A DNA stretch of 64,000 bases from Dasypus novemcinctus (lineage: Eukaryota; Chordata; Mammalia; Cingulata; Dasypodidae), in assembly GCF_030445035.2 (NCBI RefSeq), contig NC_080695.1, positions 54,205,954-54,269,953 on the forward strand, read 5' to 3'. Both the position numbers and the translations under genes were made by a program. The notes under the pieces were generated by a model. That model searched no databases. It saw only the letters and a program-made list of their open reading frames with translations, and had not been told where the DNA came from. This document shows, one piece after another, positions 1-9,843 of the stretch (position 1 is its first letter; every line of letters begins with the position of its first letter).

Positions 1-1268
1 AATACATGTGGGATAATACTAAAATCCTGTATGGCAACTTGTTTTTTCACCTACTTTGAACTTTGCATGCCAACACATACAGAACTATCTTATTCTTTTT
101 ATGGTAACTTTACTTTTTTTTGGCATAAGAAATGCATTCACATGACACAAAATCCAAAAGGCATAAAAGAGTATATGGTGAAAATACTCTTTCCAGTCCT
201 ATTTTCCAGCTACTTATTACTCCTCTAGAAAAGTCACCTTCTTCCCTCTTTCCTTTCTTACCTCTCTCCCTCCCTCCTCCCACCACCCCACTCTATGATT
301 CTCTCTCCTAGGTTTCTTAGTATTCCAGTGTTTAAATTGAACATAAATTATTCATCCATAATAATATTTAGGTTGTTTCCAGGAACTTATTTTTATCCCT
401 AGAAACAGGACTGCAATGGAAAATCCTATACACAGAACTTTGTGATGTGGATTTGGACAACTCTTTTTAGGTCTTAGATTTAATTGTTTCCATTATAATT
501 TTATTTTCTTTTATTCTCTACTTGGTCTTTGAAAAATTTCAAATCTATAGAAAAGCTGAAAAAAATTAGCAACAGTGGACACCCATATACCCTTCAGTTG
601 GGTGACCTGTTAATATTTTGCCACATCTTTAAAATCTCTCTAGGCATACTGTTTTTCTTTTTATTTGAAATTATGTTGCAGGCACCATCACATTTCATCC
701 CTAAGTACTTGAGTATGCAACTCGTAAGAATAAAGACATTGTCCTTCATTATTATAGTAACATTATCACCCCTAAGAAAATTAATACTAATATCATATAA
801 ACAGCCTGCCATTTTCAAGATTTCTCAAATTACCCCAAATGGTCTTTTATAGCTTTTCTCTCTCTCTTTTAATGAGGATCCTTCAAAGATGTTCACCATT
901 TGGTTTGGTTGTTATGTGTCTTTTGCGTCTTTTAATCTTTGATTTTTTTGAAAAGTCCAGGCAAGTTTCCTCCTCTCTAAATTAAGATAATTAGAGACTA
1001 GAATTCTCACATTCTGGGCTGGTCTGGTTATTTTCCTACAGTATCATTTAACTTGCTCTTCTGTCCTGAGTTTCCTGTACTCTGGAAGTCGGGTCTAGAG
1101 ACTTGATGAAATTAGCATTTTTTACCAGAATATTCCTAGGGGGCCCAGGGGTATCGGGTGGGTCCATGGCTGGCCCCTGCTAGCAAAGCACTGTGGGCAC
1201 GCAGAGGCGGGGCGCTCGGCCCAGGCTGCATGGCCCTGTCCTGAGCCCCTCGCTTCATGTCTTGGCAG
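1..1268 (+). other. TMC7: TMC7 intron upstream of first visible exon
   Basis: This is non-coding sequence before the first TMC7 exon seen here; the gene's earlier exons lie left of the window. A pyrimidine-rich tract occupies about 238-300. Positions 325-450 are weakly L1-like. An antisense L1 3' UTR remnant fills 520-1130. The 3' end supplies a pyrimidine tract and a CAG acceptor at 1266-1268. No other exon is recognised. Confidence 0.6.
520..1130 (-). repeat. L1 3' UTR remnant, antisense
   Basis: The text resembles the reverse complement of old mammalian L1M-type 3' UTRs: a truncated 'CCCATATACCC' block near 580, then runs on RNA-like AT-rich sequence ending near a 'TTTTTACCAGAATA' stretch. 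Short open frames within it are chance. Boundaries are approximate. Confidence 0.55.
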
Positions 1269-1424
1269 CATCCCTTCCTCGAAAGCCTGTGGGCCGTTCA
1301 CCAACTTCAACACCACCTGGGAGGTCATCCCCAAGACAGTGAACACCTTCCCCGGCTCGCTGCAGTCCTTGATCCACGGCATCACGTCGGAGGCCTTTGC
1401 AGTGCCCTTCTTCATGATCATCTG
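1269..1424 (+). CDS. TMC7: TMC7 third-from-last exon
   Basis: The exon is 156 nt, with acceptor ..TTGGCAG| and donor |GTAAGT. The first base completes a codon begun in the preceding exon. It encodes ...[17 protein letters not shown]... and the start of the last hydrophobic helix, ending MII plus a split Cys codon. Confidence 0.9.
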
Positions 1425-4400
1425 GTAAGTCACAACCACCAGGACCCGGTGGGTATTTCTTGCTGGGACCCGTGAGCACCTCTCCACTGGGAAATCGGGG
1501 GTTTCTGCTATCCTGGATAAAGTTGCTGAGCCTCACTTTCCCACCTCTGAAATGGATATAATAATAGAAGCTCTTTCAGAGGGTCTTTGAGCAGATTCAA
1601 TAAGATCTTACATGAAAGGCACTTAGCCCAAGCCCTGGCATCTAAGCACCCAATTAAACATTACCTGTTACTAATATTACTGACTGGGGAAGTGAATGTG
1701 GCTCAAATGATAGGGCCTCCACCTACCATATGGGAGGACTCGGGTTCAATCCCTGGGGCCTCCTGGTAAAAAAGAAAAAGAGAAAGCATGCCTGCATGGT
1801 GAACCAGTGCCCATGCAGTGAGCTGAGTGCCCACATGAGTGTCCACATGGTAAGCCAGGGCCCACACGGTGAGCCAATGCCCACGCAAGTGAGTCATGCA
1901 GCAAGATTATGATGCAACAAAAGAGAGACAAAGGGGAGAGTCAAGGTGAAGCACAGCAGAGACCAGAAACTGAGGTGGCTCAGGTGATAGGGAACCTCTC
2001 TCCACATTAGAGGTCCCCAAGATTGAATTCTGGAGAATCCTAGAGGAGAAAAACGAGAAGAGAAGACAAAAAGAGAAATAGATAAAGAAGATCACACAGC
2101 GAATGGACACAGACAGCAAAAACAGCAGGGCAGGGGGAGTGGGTGGGAAAAGGGGAGGGGGGAGGGTGAGGGGGAAATTTTTTTTAGAAAAACAAAAACT
2201 GCTTAAAAAAATATTTCTGATTATCACAGAATCTCTTGCTTTCTGAAATAGGATCTGATTAACAGGGCAGAGAGAAGAGCACTGGTTTGGAGCCTGGGCT
2301 TGAACCCAGGCTCTGCCATTTGTTTATAAGCCATGTGACCTTGACTCATCACATTTCTTCTCCAAGCCTCTGTTCTCTCACCTGAAAACAGAAGATAAAA
2401 ATGGTGCCCTCCTCATAGGGTTAAGGGGAGGGAGAAAGAAATGTAATAACCCATTGTTATGGGTTGAACTCCATCCTCCAAAAAGCCATGTTCAAGTCCT
2501 GACCCACGTGAAGATCTTATTTAGAAATAGTGTCATTGCAGTTGAGGTCATCCTGGAGGAGGGTGGGTCCCTAATCCAGTGTGACTGTGTCCTATAAGAA
2601 GAGACAGACAGACTCGGGAGAAGGCCATGGACGGCGCTGGCACAGGTGGCAGTGCTACAGCGCCAAACCAAGGAGCGCCAAGGATTGCCAGCAAGCACCG
2701 GGAGCCAGGAGCAGGCAAGGAAGGATTCTACCATTCAGGTTCAGAGGGAGCATGGCCTGGCCAGCACCTTGATTTCACATTTCTGGCTTCCCGAAATCTC
2801 TGTTGTTTTCAGCCACCCGGTTTGTGGTACTTTGTTCCGGCAGCCCCAGCAGAAGACCTGGCCCTTTGTAAAGCCGCAGTAAATGGCAGGTGTTTGTGAG
2901 GGTGGCAAGGGTCTTCTCTGCACAGTGATTCACTTCAAGGGCTGTCATTCTAATCACAAAGGTGTTTTGAGTGCAAACTGTTGTGTTAGGCCTGCTCCAA
3001 ATACCTTCAAAGTGTTGATTCATGAAGTCATAATTACCCAGTGATGTAGCAAAACTCAACCATGGCACCACCTGGTGACAGTTATCTGCTCTGGTGTCAG
3101 TATCTTTGGGGTCCACTCTTGTCCTGTGGCTTGGGGACTTCCAGGTGAGTGTCACTGATGTTGGTGATTCCAGGAATCTCCTGGTTACCTGGCCCTCATT
3201 CCATCAGCCTTATCGGAAGATTGGGCAGCTCGAATCCTGGGAAGACAGTGAACTGCCTCCCCTTCAATAAATGAAATTGCCCACTGTCTTCCTGAGGGCT
3301 TGCCCCCACTCTACGTGCCCCTTTTCCCCAGAAGTAATAATTTCAACCACCTCCATTTGAGTTCTGGCCTGGACACAGGATGGGAGCCAATTGCCAGTTG
3401 CCTTTACCTAAAATTGCATCATCTGAGGCTTTCATCGGTGGGTTTTATTATATTCTCCCCATTTTCAGATGAGGAAACAGGCCAGAGGGGTTCCACAGCT
3501 AATGACATGCCAAGGTGACTCTGAGCCATCTCCTTCTCTCTCCGTATCATTTTGCATATACCAGGGGCACATCACCTTTTAATATTAACTTAAAAAGCAA
3601 GGCATGGGGGATGAGATGTAGATCAAGTGGTTGAGCACCTGCTTCCCATGTAAGAGGTCCTGAGTTTGACCCGCCAGTATCCCCCTAAAACAAACAAGCA
3701 AACAAAAGAACCAGCTCTCATTGGGGAGTGGATGCAGCTCAGTGGTTGAGCACCTGCTTTGCATGTATGAGGTCCTAGGTTCGGCCCCCTGTAACGTCTG
3801 GGAAAAAAAAAAGCAAGGCATAAGCCAAACTTTTATGCCATAGCCAAAAAGAAACTCCAATGGCTGTGTCTGGTACCCTCTGCTTGGGGGAGAAGGTAAG
3901 CACTTTTTTTTTTTGTCGTCCCCCTAATAAAAGTAAAATTGTTCCAGACAAAATAGGTCCATGACAGAGACGCACTAATGAGCCCTCCGCCTTGTGTTGC
4001 AGCCTCATTATGTTTTACTTCATCGCCCTGGCCGGAGCGCACAAGCGGGTAGTGGTCCAGCTCCGAGAGCAGCTGTCCCTGGTGAGGAAGGGCAGGTCTG
4101 GAGGGTCATGGGAGGGAACATTTGCCCAGGACACTATAAGGAAAGAGGTGTTTTCCAGGGAGGAGGTGTAACTGCTACGGGCCCCTCTGGCCACCACCTC
4201 CCCAAAACTCTGCCTTCAGGTCCAGCCTCCCCCAGCTGCACTCACTCATCCATTCCTTCTGCACAGATGTTCAGCACCTACTGTGCACCTCGTGCTGTGC
4301 TGGGCGCTGGGATACCACAGGGAACACAAGAGACAAAATTGCTAGCTAAAGAAATGAGACAAAGTCCAACAATAATAAAAATTGCTGTGAAGATGATAAA

Positions 4401-4954
4401 AACAAGGAGGTTAGAGTGAAAAGTGGGCTGTCTGCTCTTGTAGATGGGGGGCTGCAGAGGGCCTCTGGGAGGACGGGAAGGAGCCCATCACTGGAGGCGT
4501 TGGGGTGAGAGGGAGAGGCAGAGGGTACAGCAAGAGGCTGAGCCCGGGCGCTTGTGAGGGAGAGGAGGAAGGTGGTGTGGCTGGTGGTGGCGCGGGACGG
4601 GGAGAGGCAAGATGGTGTTGACGTCCTAGCTTGAGGGGTCCGGTAAGAAGCGTGGGTTTAATTCTGAGTGTGATGGGAGGCCAATGGAGAGTTTCAACTA
4701 GACGTCTGACATTTTCCAAAGATGATCAGCAGCTGAGTGGCTGTGCAGGGAACGAGCGAAAGCAGAGTAGAGGAGTCCAGTGGTGAGAATCCTCACCCTG
4801 TGCTAAATAAGGCCGTTTATTATGGTGATATTTGCTTCCAAATATATTGACTGTATTCTAATTCATTTCTTTTTTTCAGGAAAGTCGGGACAAGCGTTAC
4901 CTAATCCAGAAACTAACAGAAGCCCAAAGGGAAATGAAGAACCGAGTAGACTGA
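1269..4954 (+). CDS. TMC7: TMC7 (transmembrane channel-like 7), last three coding exons
   Basis: This is the 3' end of a TMC-family gene, join(1269..1424, 4003..4081, 4880..4954). All junctions are GT-AG and the phases agree: the split codon TG|C gives Cys. The visible protein is about 102 residues. It runs from an extracellular-type segment ([17 protein letters not shown], with an NTT sequon) through one hydrophobic helix ([20 protein letters not shown]), probably the last TM segment. A charged cytosolic tail follows ([29 protein letters not shown]), ending NRVD-stop. TMC proteins are multi-pass membrane proteins related to the TMC1/2 mechanotransduction channels; the function of TMC7 is poorly defined. 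I chose TMC7 over TMC5 because COQ7 follows immediately, as in human, and because the tail fits my memory of TMC7. The rest of the gene lies left of the window. Confidence 0.9.
1500..1672 (+). repeat. MIR SINE remnant
   Basis: It shows the MIR core order: 'CTGAGCCTCACTTTCCC' (first-order Met of the pseudo-tRNA-derived SINE), 'CTGAAATGGATATAATAATA', then a 'GCACTTAGCCCAAGCCCTGG' 3' end. Old and diverged. Confidence 0.65.
1686..2195 (+). repeat. DAS-type SINE, dimer-like
   Basis: Two tRNA-derived heads lie in tandem, at about 1687-1768 and 1968-2040. Each has a box-A-like 'TGGCTCA' and a box-B-like 'GGTTCAATCCC' or diverged equivalent. A 'CCACATGG' repeat linker separates them and a purine/A-rich tail reaches about 2195. 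The degraded second box B suggests an older copy than the chimeric ones elsewhere in the window. Confidence 0.75.
2258..2445 (+). repeat. MIR SINE
   Basis: A clear MIR copy: 'GAGCACTGGTTTGGAGCC', 'CCCAGGCTCTGCCATTTG', 'CATGTGACCTTGACTCATCA', then 'CTCCTCATAGGGTTAA'. Confidence 0.85.
2457..2866 (+). repeat. MLT1-type MaLR solo LTR
   Basis: It begins 'TGTTATGGGTTGAACTCCATC' in the canonical MLT1 pattern and proceeds through 'CCTATAAGAAGAGACAGACA', 'GGAGCGCCAAGGATTGCC' and 'AGCCACCCGGTTTGTGGTAC'. It ends before the usual CTAATACA. There is no coding capacity; open frames here (for example 2627-2899) are shadows. Confidence 0.9.
3435..3515 (-). repeat. MIR fragment, antisense
   Basis: 'CCCCATTTTCAGATGAGGAA' followed by a 'CACAGCTAATGACATGCC' block is the reverse complement of the MIR core. 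Confidence 0.6.
3592..3821 (+). repeat. tRNA-derived SINE dimer with 14-bp target duplication
   Basis: Two tRNA-like heads (about 3613-3680 and 3727-3795) share 'GTGGTTGAGCACCTGCTT' and a 'CATGTA(A/T)GAGGTCCT' box-B region, separated by a CAAACAAACAA linker. The unit is bounded by the exact direct repeat AAAAAGCAAGGCAT at 3592-3605 and 3808-3821, the mark of L1-driven insertion. The SINE itself is about 3606-3807. Confidence 0.85.
4003..4081 (+). CDS. TMC7: TMC7 penultimate coding exon
   Basis: The exon is 79 nt, with acceptor TGTTGCAG| and donor |GTGAGG. It completes the split Cys and encodes [20 protein letters not shown]..., the end of the last helix and the first cytosolic residues. It ends on a codon boundary. 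Confidence 0.9.
4225..4790 (-). repeat. L2 LINE remnant, antisense, in last TMC7 intron
   Basis: Positions 4235-4330 match the reverse complement of the L2 3' end ('CATCCATTCCTTCTGCACAG', 'CACCTACTGTGCACC', 'GCTGGGCGCTGGGATACCA'). Positions 4640-4710 match its upstream part ('ATTCTGAGTGTGATGGGAGG', 'CCAATGGAGAGTTTCAA'). Confidence 0.65.
4880..4954 (+). CDS. TMC7: TMC7 last coding exon
   Basis: The acceptor is TTTTTTTCAG|. It encodes a 24-residue charged tail ([10 protein letters not shown]...MKNRVD) and a TGA stop at 4952-4954. Confidence 0.88.
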   Translation, partial: ESRDKRYLIQKLTEAQREMKNRVD

Positions 4955-6896
4955 TGTTGAAGGCGCAGCTGCATGTCGCTGATAAGCTGACTCTCCCGAG
5001 CCTACGAAGCCCAGTTTTGAACAGAATTTTTAAAAATGTATTTTCTGGAGTTGAGGCTTTTCCTACACGCCCTCCGTTAGGGTTTCAGTGACTTAAAAAG
5101 CAAGTTCAAAACCAAGAAGTGCCCACAGACCCAGCAGCTAAGTGGCATTACCTTAAGATGTGTCAGCTTTCACAACAAAACTTGAGAAGAGAACTTATAT
5201 TTTTAAAGCTCATTTTCTTGTCTTTTAAAGGGAACTTCTAAGCTTATACATTCATGAGGCTAGATGATTTCTTCAGAACCGGGTTATAGGGGTTTGGGCT
5301 GAGCAGTGCCCCTTAACAAGTAGCAACTTCACATCTGTTGACTCAGAGACCTGCGTTTTTTAAGTGAAATCTTTGAATCATGATGTTTGGGAACAGATGG
5401 TCAGAAAATGGAGAGGATGGTTATATAATTTAATCTATCTACAAGGTGGTAATTTGAGAGAGAAAAGTCCATTCCCTTCTTGGTGAATAAGCAGTTCCTG
5501 AATGCCCTAAAATAAGCTAAGGTTATGAGGAGTGAATTGCTGCAGGATGCTAGCCTTGAGTTCTTGACTTCCTGGGCATCCTTATTACTCAGGAAAAACA
5601 CTCTTGGGCAGGCTGGAGATCCACAAACTGTTCCCTTCTAGTCCTGAGTTCCAGAGATCTGGCAGAAGAACCCACTGCCATCAAAATTAAGAGTTGGATT
5701 CTCTTCCGAATGCCTTTTCCCTTCCTGCACTGAGGTCTCCATTTCTTAAGGTCAGTCAACACTCCAGAGCCAGACTGGAAAGGGTTGTTCAGCATTAGAG
5801 CTGCAGGTTTCCCTGCATAAAGTGTTTTGGGATGTGGGTTGTAGCCTGTTAACCTGATTAGCCTGTGAGAAAGTACCAAACTAGGTTGAAGGCTGGTTCC
5901 TTATACACACACATCCACATTTTTAAGGCTTATTGTTTGTTTTCCTATGCTTAAAATTTTAAATGCATGTACCTATTTTTGCAAAACATGCAGTATCTCT
6001 CAAGATTTTAACAGTGAAAGCCACATGCAATAAGTACATCACAATCAGCAGACCCAAAATTGATAGCTCTGAACCTTTTAATACAAGCCTTATCGTTTTA
6101 TTTAATCAGTTTTCATCGAATATCTTCAGAATTCTTTTCAAAATACTGTTGTTTTGTAAGGGACAGTTTAAGCCTTCCGTCCATTGTTTTTCTTTACTTT
6201 CACTGACTCCAAACCTTTCCTGGGGAGGTAGGGGGTTGAGTAATAAACTGGAATTCAAAGCTGGATACAGGTTCTAGAAAGCTGCTGTTAATAATAGTTC
6301 TTACCACCCTCCAGCTCTCAAAAGTGGTCGACTCTCTGCTCTGAGGAGCAAAGCAAGCTTGCCAGAGCCTATACATTTCTGTATGTTGTCCCTTTGCCAG
6401 AGAGCCACTTCGATGATCTTTCCACAAACGTGGTATCAACATGGGCTATTTTGTACCTGTGAGACTGAGGAGCTTTTCAAGAATTTCCTATCTTTTCAGG
6501 GCTGTGAGTTTCTAAATCTAAAAACTGATATCATGGGATTTTTAATAACCTGAAGTTCATTCCATCCTTACAAAAACAAACAAAAAAAACACCAAATTCT
6601 AATATTTGCCTTTTCTGCCTAGTCTCTTCACATACATCGTGTTCTTGCCTTCACCAAGCTTATGAGTGAAGTTTCCTGTTTGTGTGTGTGGATGTGTGTG
6701 TGGTGGAAACCTGAAAAAGCGATGCCCGGTTTTCCTTCTGTATTATAAAACATACTCAAGTGTGCTAACTAATGTATGAGTTTTAGGTAAATGCTGCTAA
6801 TTTATATACCTCTTATTTGAATGTTTTTGTTTTGATAACTTTAATACTTCAAGTGAAGTCTGTATAATTTTTTAAATGCAGCTCTAACAAATGTGC

Positions 6897-6915
6897 ATTA
6901 AACCTACTGATTAAA
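6897..6915 (+). terminator. TMC7: Possible proximal TMC7 poly(A) signals
   Basis: Two ATTAAA hexamers lie at 6897-6902 and 6910-6915. ATTAAA is the commonest variant poly(A) signal. TG-rich sequence follows near 6940-6975. Confidence 0.45.
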
Positions 6916-7135
6916 CAGTATCTTCAAAGGTTTATAATGTGACATGTGTATATCTGAATTCTTGGAGGTGTCTTGCCAGCAATCAAGTGGTCATAGTGGA
7001 CTAATAAGTTTGTAAAGTTGCTCTTGACCTTTCTTCCAGAATCACAGAAAGAAAGAAGTGTTAAATGCCTTCATTAGATGAAGGCTTTTAAGATCCTTGG
7101 CTCTGTTGGAAAGGGGTGTCCGTGTATATATTTTA

Positions 7136-7141
7136 AATAAA
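7136..7141 (+). terminator. TMC7: Likely distal TMC7 poly(A) signal AATAAA
   Basis: A canonical AATAAA follows the 3' UTR-like stretch; the sequence beyond it becomes repeat-like. Cleavage would be expected about 10-30 nt downstream. Confidence 0.55.
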
Positions 7142-7254
7142 CTTATAAAAAGACAACATCATTTTATTTCAAGCACTCCCTATCCGATGCCCCAGAAGTA
7201 ATAACGGCTAACAATTTGTATATTTATTCCTCCAGGAAATTTTAATGCATATTC

Positions 7255-7315
7255 AAGCATATATATACATATGTATGGTGGGTCTGTGGGTGTGTGAAAT
7301 ATATATATATATGAA
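7255..7315. repeat. TA/TG-rich simple sequence
   Basis: Alternating TA runs (near 7258-7272 and 7299-7312) flank a GTGGGTCTGTGGGTGTGTG segment. Confidence 0.6.
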
Positions 7316-7824
7316 CTTTCCCTTTTCTACTTAACGTAACAGTGTTCTACTCTATCAAATGTACCAGTGATGAATACTTAGCTTCTTTTCATATCACACA
7401 CACATACCAGCAACCCCCCCAAACTTTGTGACTGAATTTGAAAAGCCCTTGCCAATATTTTTCTGCTCAATTCTGTTCCAGGCCTTTATCATGGCAGCCT
7501 TGCAGGTTATCACAAACACAAAAATAAATTCCAGCAAAAAACCCAGTTAGGCAAGTCTTTAAATTACTTTAACCCTTAAATTGGCCACATAAATTCCTGT
7601 AGCTACATATCTGATTGCAGCTAACCATTGTTTTAAGTATTGGAGAAGAAAGGAATTATTTTTGCTAAGGAAGCGCTGCTAGGTCTGACCCCTGGAAAGG
7701 AAGAACTTCTGAATGTATTTTCTTTATATGGAGCATGGTTTTACTAGCAAGTTCCATCTGGTGTATTTCCTTTCAAATGCAGTGGGATGTGTTTAGGACA
7801 TGGAAAGCTTTGCACTCACTGTGT

Positions 7825-7890
7825 GATTTTGGACAAGTGTTTCCACCTCTCTAAGGCTCAGTTTCCTCATCTTTAAAGTGGGAAAGTAAT
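7825..7890 (+). repeat. MIR fragment
   Basis: It carries 'GTGTGATTTTGGACAAGTG', 'CACCTCTCTAAGGCTCAGTT' and 'CCTCATCTTTAAAGTGGG', the MIR core. Confidence 0.75.
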
Positions 7891-7899
7891 ACATTTCAC

Positions 7900-8340
7900 T
7901 TTTATTTTTGAAAATTGAATTATAGTATGCTTTTTCTTTTGAAATGTTTTCTATCAAAATAGTTTATTGTAGAAAATATGGAGAACATTGAAAGCTACAG
8001 AGACAAAAATAAAAATCATGGCTGTTTACTGTTAATTTTGGCAGAATTCTTTTTAAGATATAAAGTATAGAAGGAGAGAGGAAGGATAGGAAGAAAGAAG
8101 GTGGTGTTTTTTCACTTTTCTCATGTTAGCAAAAGTTCTTTATGAACATGTCAATAGGTTATATAATATCACATGAACAGATCATGATTTTTAAATAATT
8201 CCCCTGCTATTTAACATTTTGTTTCACATTTTTCCCAATACCTGGGACAACCATAAATATGTTTGTCAACATTGTTTGCTCCTTTGAGACAGAGACCTAG
8301 AATTGGAATTTGGGCCAAGGTTTTGAACATTTTAAAGCAC
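7900..8340 (-). repeat. AT-rich probable LINE remnant
   Basis: The segment resembles degraded antisense L1 3' sequence (TTTATTTTTGAAAATTG, later CATTTTTCCCAATACCTGGG). I cannot place it in a subfamily. No gene is seen. Confidence 0.35.
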
Positions 8341-8383
8341 CGGAGAGCCAAATTTACACTCAATAGCTTTACATGAGAATGTT

Positions 8384-8786
8384 TTTATTTATTATTTATT
8401 TTATTTCTCCCCCCTTCCCCCCACCCCGCCCCAGTTGTCTGTTCTCTGTGTCTTTTTGTTCCGTGTTTTTCTCTTTGTCTGCTTCTATTGTTGTCAGCAG
8501 CACAGTAATCTCTATTTCTTCTTGTTGCGTAAGCTCTCCGTGTGTGCAGCGCCATTCCTTGGCAGGCTTAACTTTCTTTCACGCTGGGCGGCTCTCCTTA
8601 CAGGGTGCACTCCTTGCACGTGGGGCTCCCCTACATGGGGACACCCCTGCGTGGCAGGGCACTCCTTGCGCACATCAGCACTGCGCATGGGCCAGCTCCA
8701 CATGGGTCAAGGAGGCCCAGGGTTTGAACCTTGGACCTCCCATGTGGTAGACGGATGCCCTAACCACTGGGCCAAGTCTGCTTCCC
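8384..8786 (-). repeat. Chimeric DAS-SINE, antisense
   Basis: Read on the minus strand, it has a tRNA-like head ending in a GGTTCAAACCC-type box B, then the roughly 180-nt extra domain ('GTGCCCTGCCACGCAGGGGT' region), then an A-rich tail (here T-rich near 8384-8405). It is flanked by near-identical direct repeats TACATGAGAATGTT (8370-8383) and TACGTGAGAATGTT (8787-8800). The one-base difference suggests moderate age. Confidence 0.92.
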
Positions 8787-8839
8787 TACGTGAGAATGTT
8801 ACACCACCCTCACTAGCACGAAGTATATTTCATCAAAAA

Positions 8840-9330
8840 TTTTAATTATCTTACTGGGTTAAAGCAGTTTGTACACTAAACAGATATAAAAACAATAGCA
8901 ATTTAAATTCAATTATTTTACAAAAGCAGTGTACCTTAAATTTTTTATACTAAACTGGGATGTAATTAAGTGTTAAAAAATGAAAGCCACCCCCACAATC
9001 CCAACTCTGACGTATGAATATTATACGTTTTCTTGTATATCCTGCATATATTTGGTTTTTGCCCTCATACACCATTACCAATTCGAGAACTTATTTCTTT
9101 TGAATAGATTCCCAGAAATAGGACTGCCAATGGATATGCACATTTTAAAATACACGTTTCCAACCTCTTCACCCCAAAAAATCGTTTGCACCAATATACA
9201 CACAATAGTATAATAAAATGGATATAAAAGAATAATACATGTTTCTGTAGAAAACAAAGATAAAGGACTAGGAAGAATTTAAAATTGGCTGTCAGCCCAC
9301 CACCTAGCGATAACACTGTTCACCATGAGA
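8840..9330 (-). repeat. Degraded L1-like sequence, antisense
   Basis: 'GAATAGATTCCCAGAAATAG', 'GACTGCCAATGGATATGCAC' and 'CAACCTCTTCACC...GCACCAATATACAC' resemble the antisense L1 3' region that reads '..AGAATTGCTGGATCAAA..'. Boundaries are loose. Confidence 0.45.
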
Positions 9331-9651
9331 TTAATTTCAGCATGTAATTTCTAATATTTTGAAACGTATATAGGATACAAATAGAGAAAAACATCTCCTT
9401 CAACGCTGGAAATCAGAAAATACGATGGCTAGGTTAAGGTAGATCTCTCTTGCTCCTCCCTTCCCGGAACTTCGGTGAGATATTTAGACCCTGTTTAGAG
9501 TATCAAAACAAGTTAGCATCACTCTCATCTCCTGGCAACCCAAAACGCCTTCACGAAGGTCTGTCTCTCGAGTGATTGATAGGGGCTACAACCAATACAG
9601 TCTTTTCATTTACGTTCCCAACCAGTCAAACGGAAGCGGAGGCCGGGCCCC

Positions 9652-9774
9652 ATGGGCGTTTACACCACTGCGAGGACGAGCAGCGCCTACGATACCTCCC
9701 TTGTACGTCACCAGTCCGCGCCACGGACACAGTTGGCGCTCAGGGGAGCGGCTACTTTGTGGTCGGAACAATGA
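9652..9774 (+). other. Upstream ORF overlapping COQ7 start (ATGA)
   Basis: A 40-codon ORF starts with ATG at 9652 (context CCCC-ATG-G, +4 G). It ends in TGA at 9772-9774, which overlaps the COQ7 ATG (9771-9773) by two bases. It is in a different frame from COQ7. It is present in mRNA only if transcription starts upstream of 9652. The peptide is not recognised. Confidence 0.45.
9704..9710 (+). promoter_or_regulatory. CRE-like half site upstream of COQ7 ATG
   Basis: TACGTCA lies 61 bp upstream of the COQ7 start codon, inside the CpG island. It contains the ACGTCA half-site core bound by CREB/ATF factors. Confidence 0.4.
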
Positions 9775-9843
9775 GTTGTGCGGGGGTTGCAGTGGCTCGC
9801 TCACTGTGGCGGCTGCGCACAGGCGCCCTGCGATCTCTCCCAG
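9771..9843 (+). CDS. COQ7: COQ7 exon 1 (coding part)
   Basis: It holds 24 codons plus one base, encoding [15 protein letters not shown]... and ending before GTAAAG. The arginine-rich, acid-free stretch fits a mitochondrial targeting peptide. Confidence 0.95.

Larger units (their letters stand above)
4955..7160 (+). other. TMC7: TMC7 3' UTR (inferred extent)
   Basis: This region is non-coding, AT-rich and largely repeat-free from the TGA to the AATAAA at 7136-7141. The absence of SINE insertions in 2.2 kb contrasts with the flanks and suits a retained mRNA exon. The end point is inferred from poly(A) signals only. A short TG-rich tract lies at 6680-6702. Confidence 0.6.
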
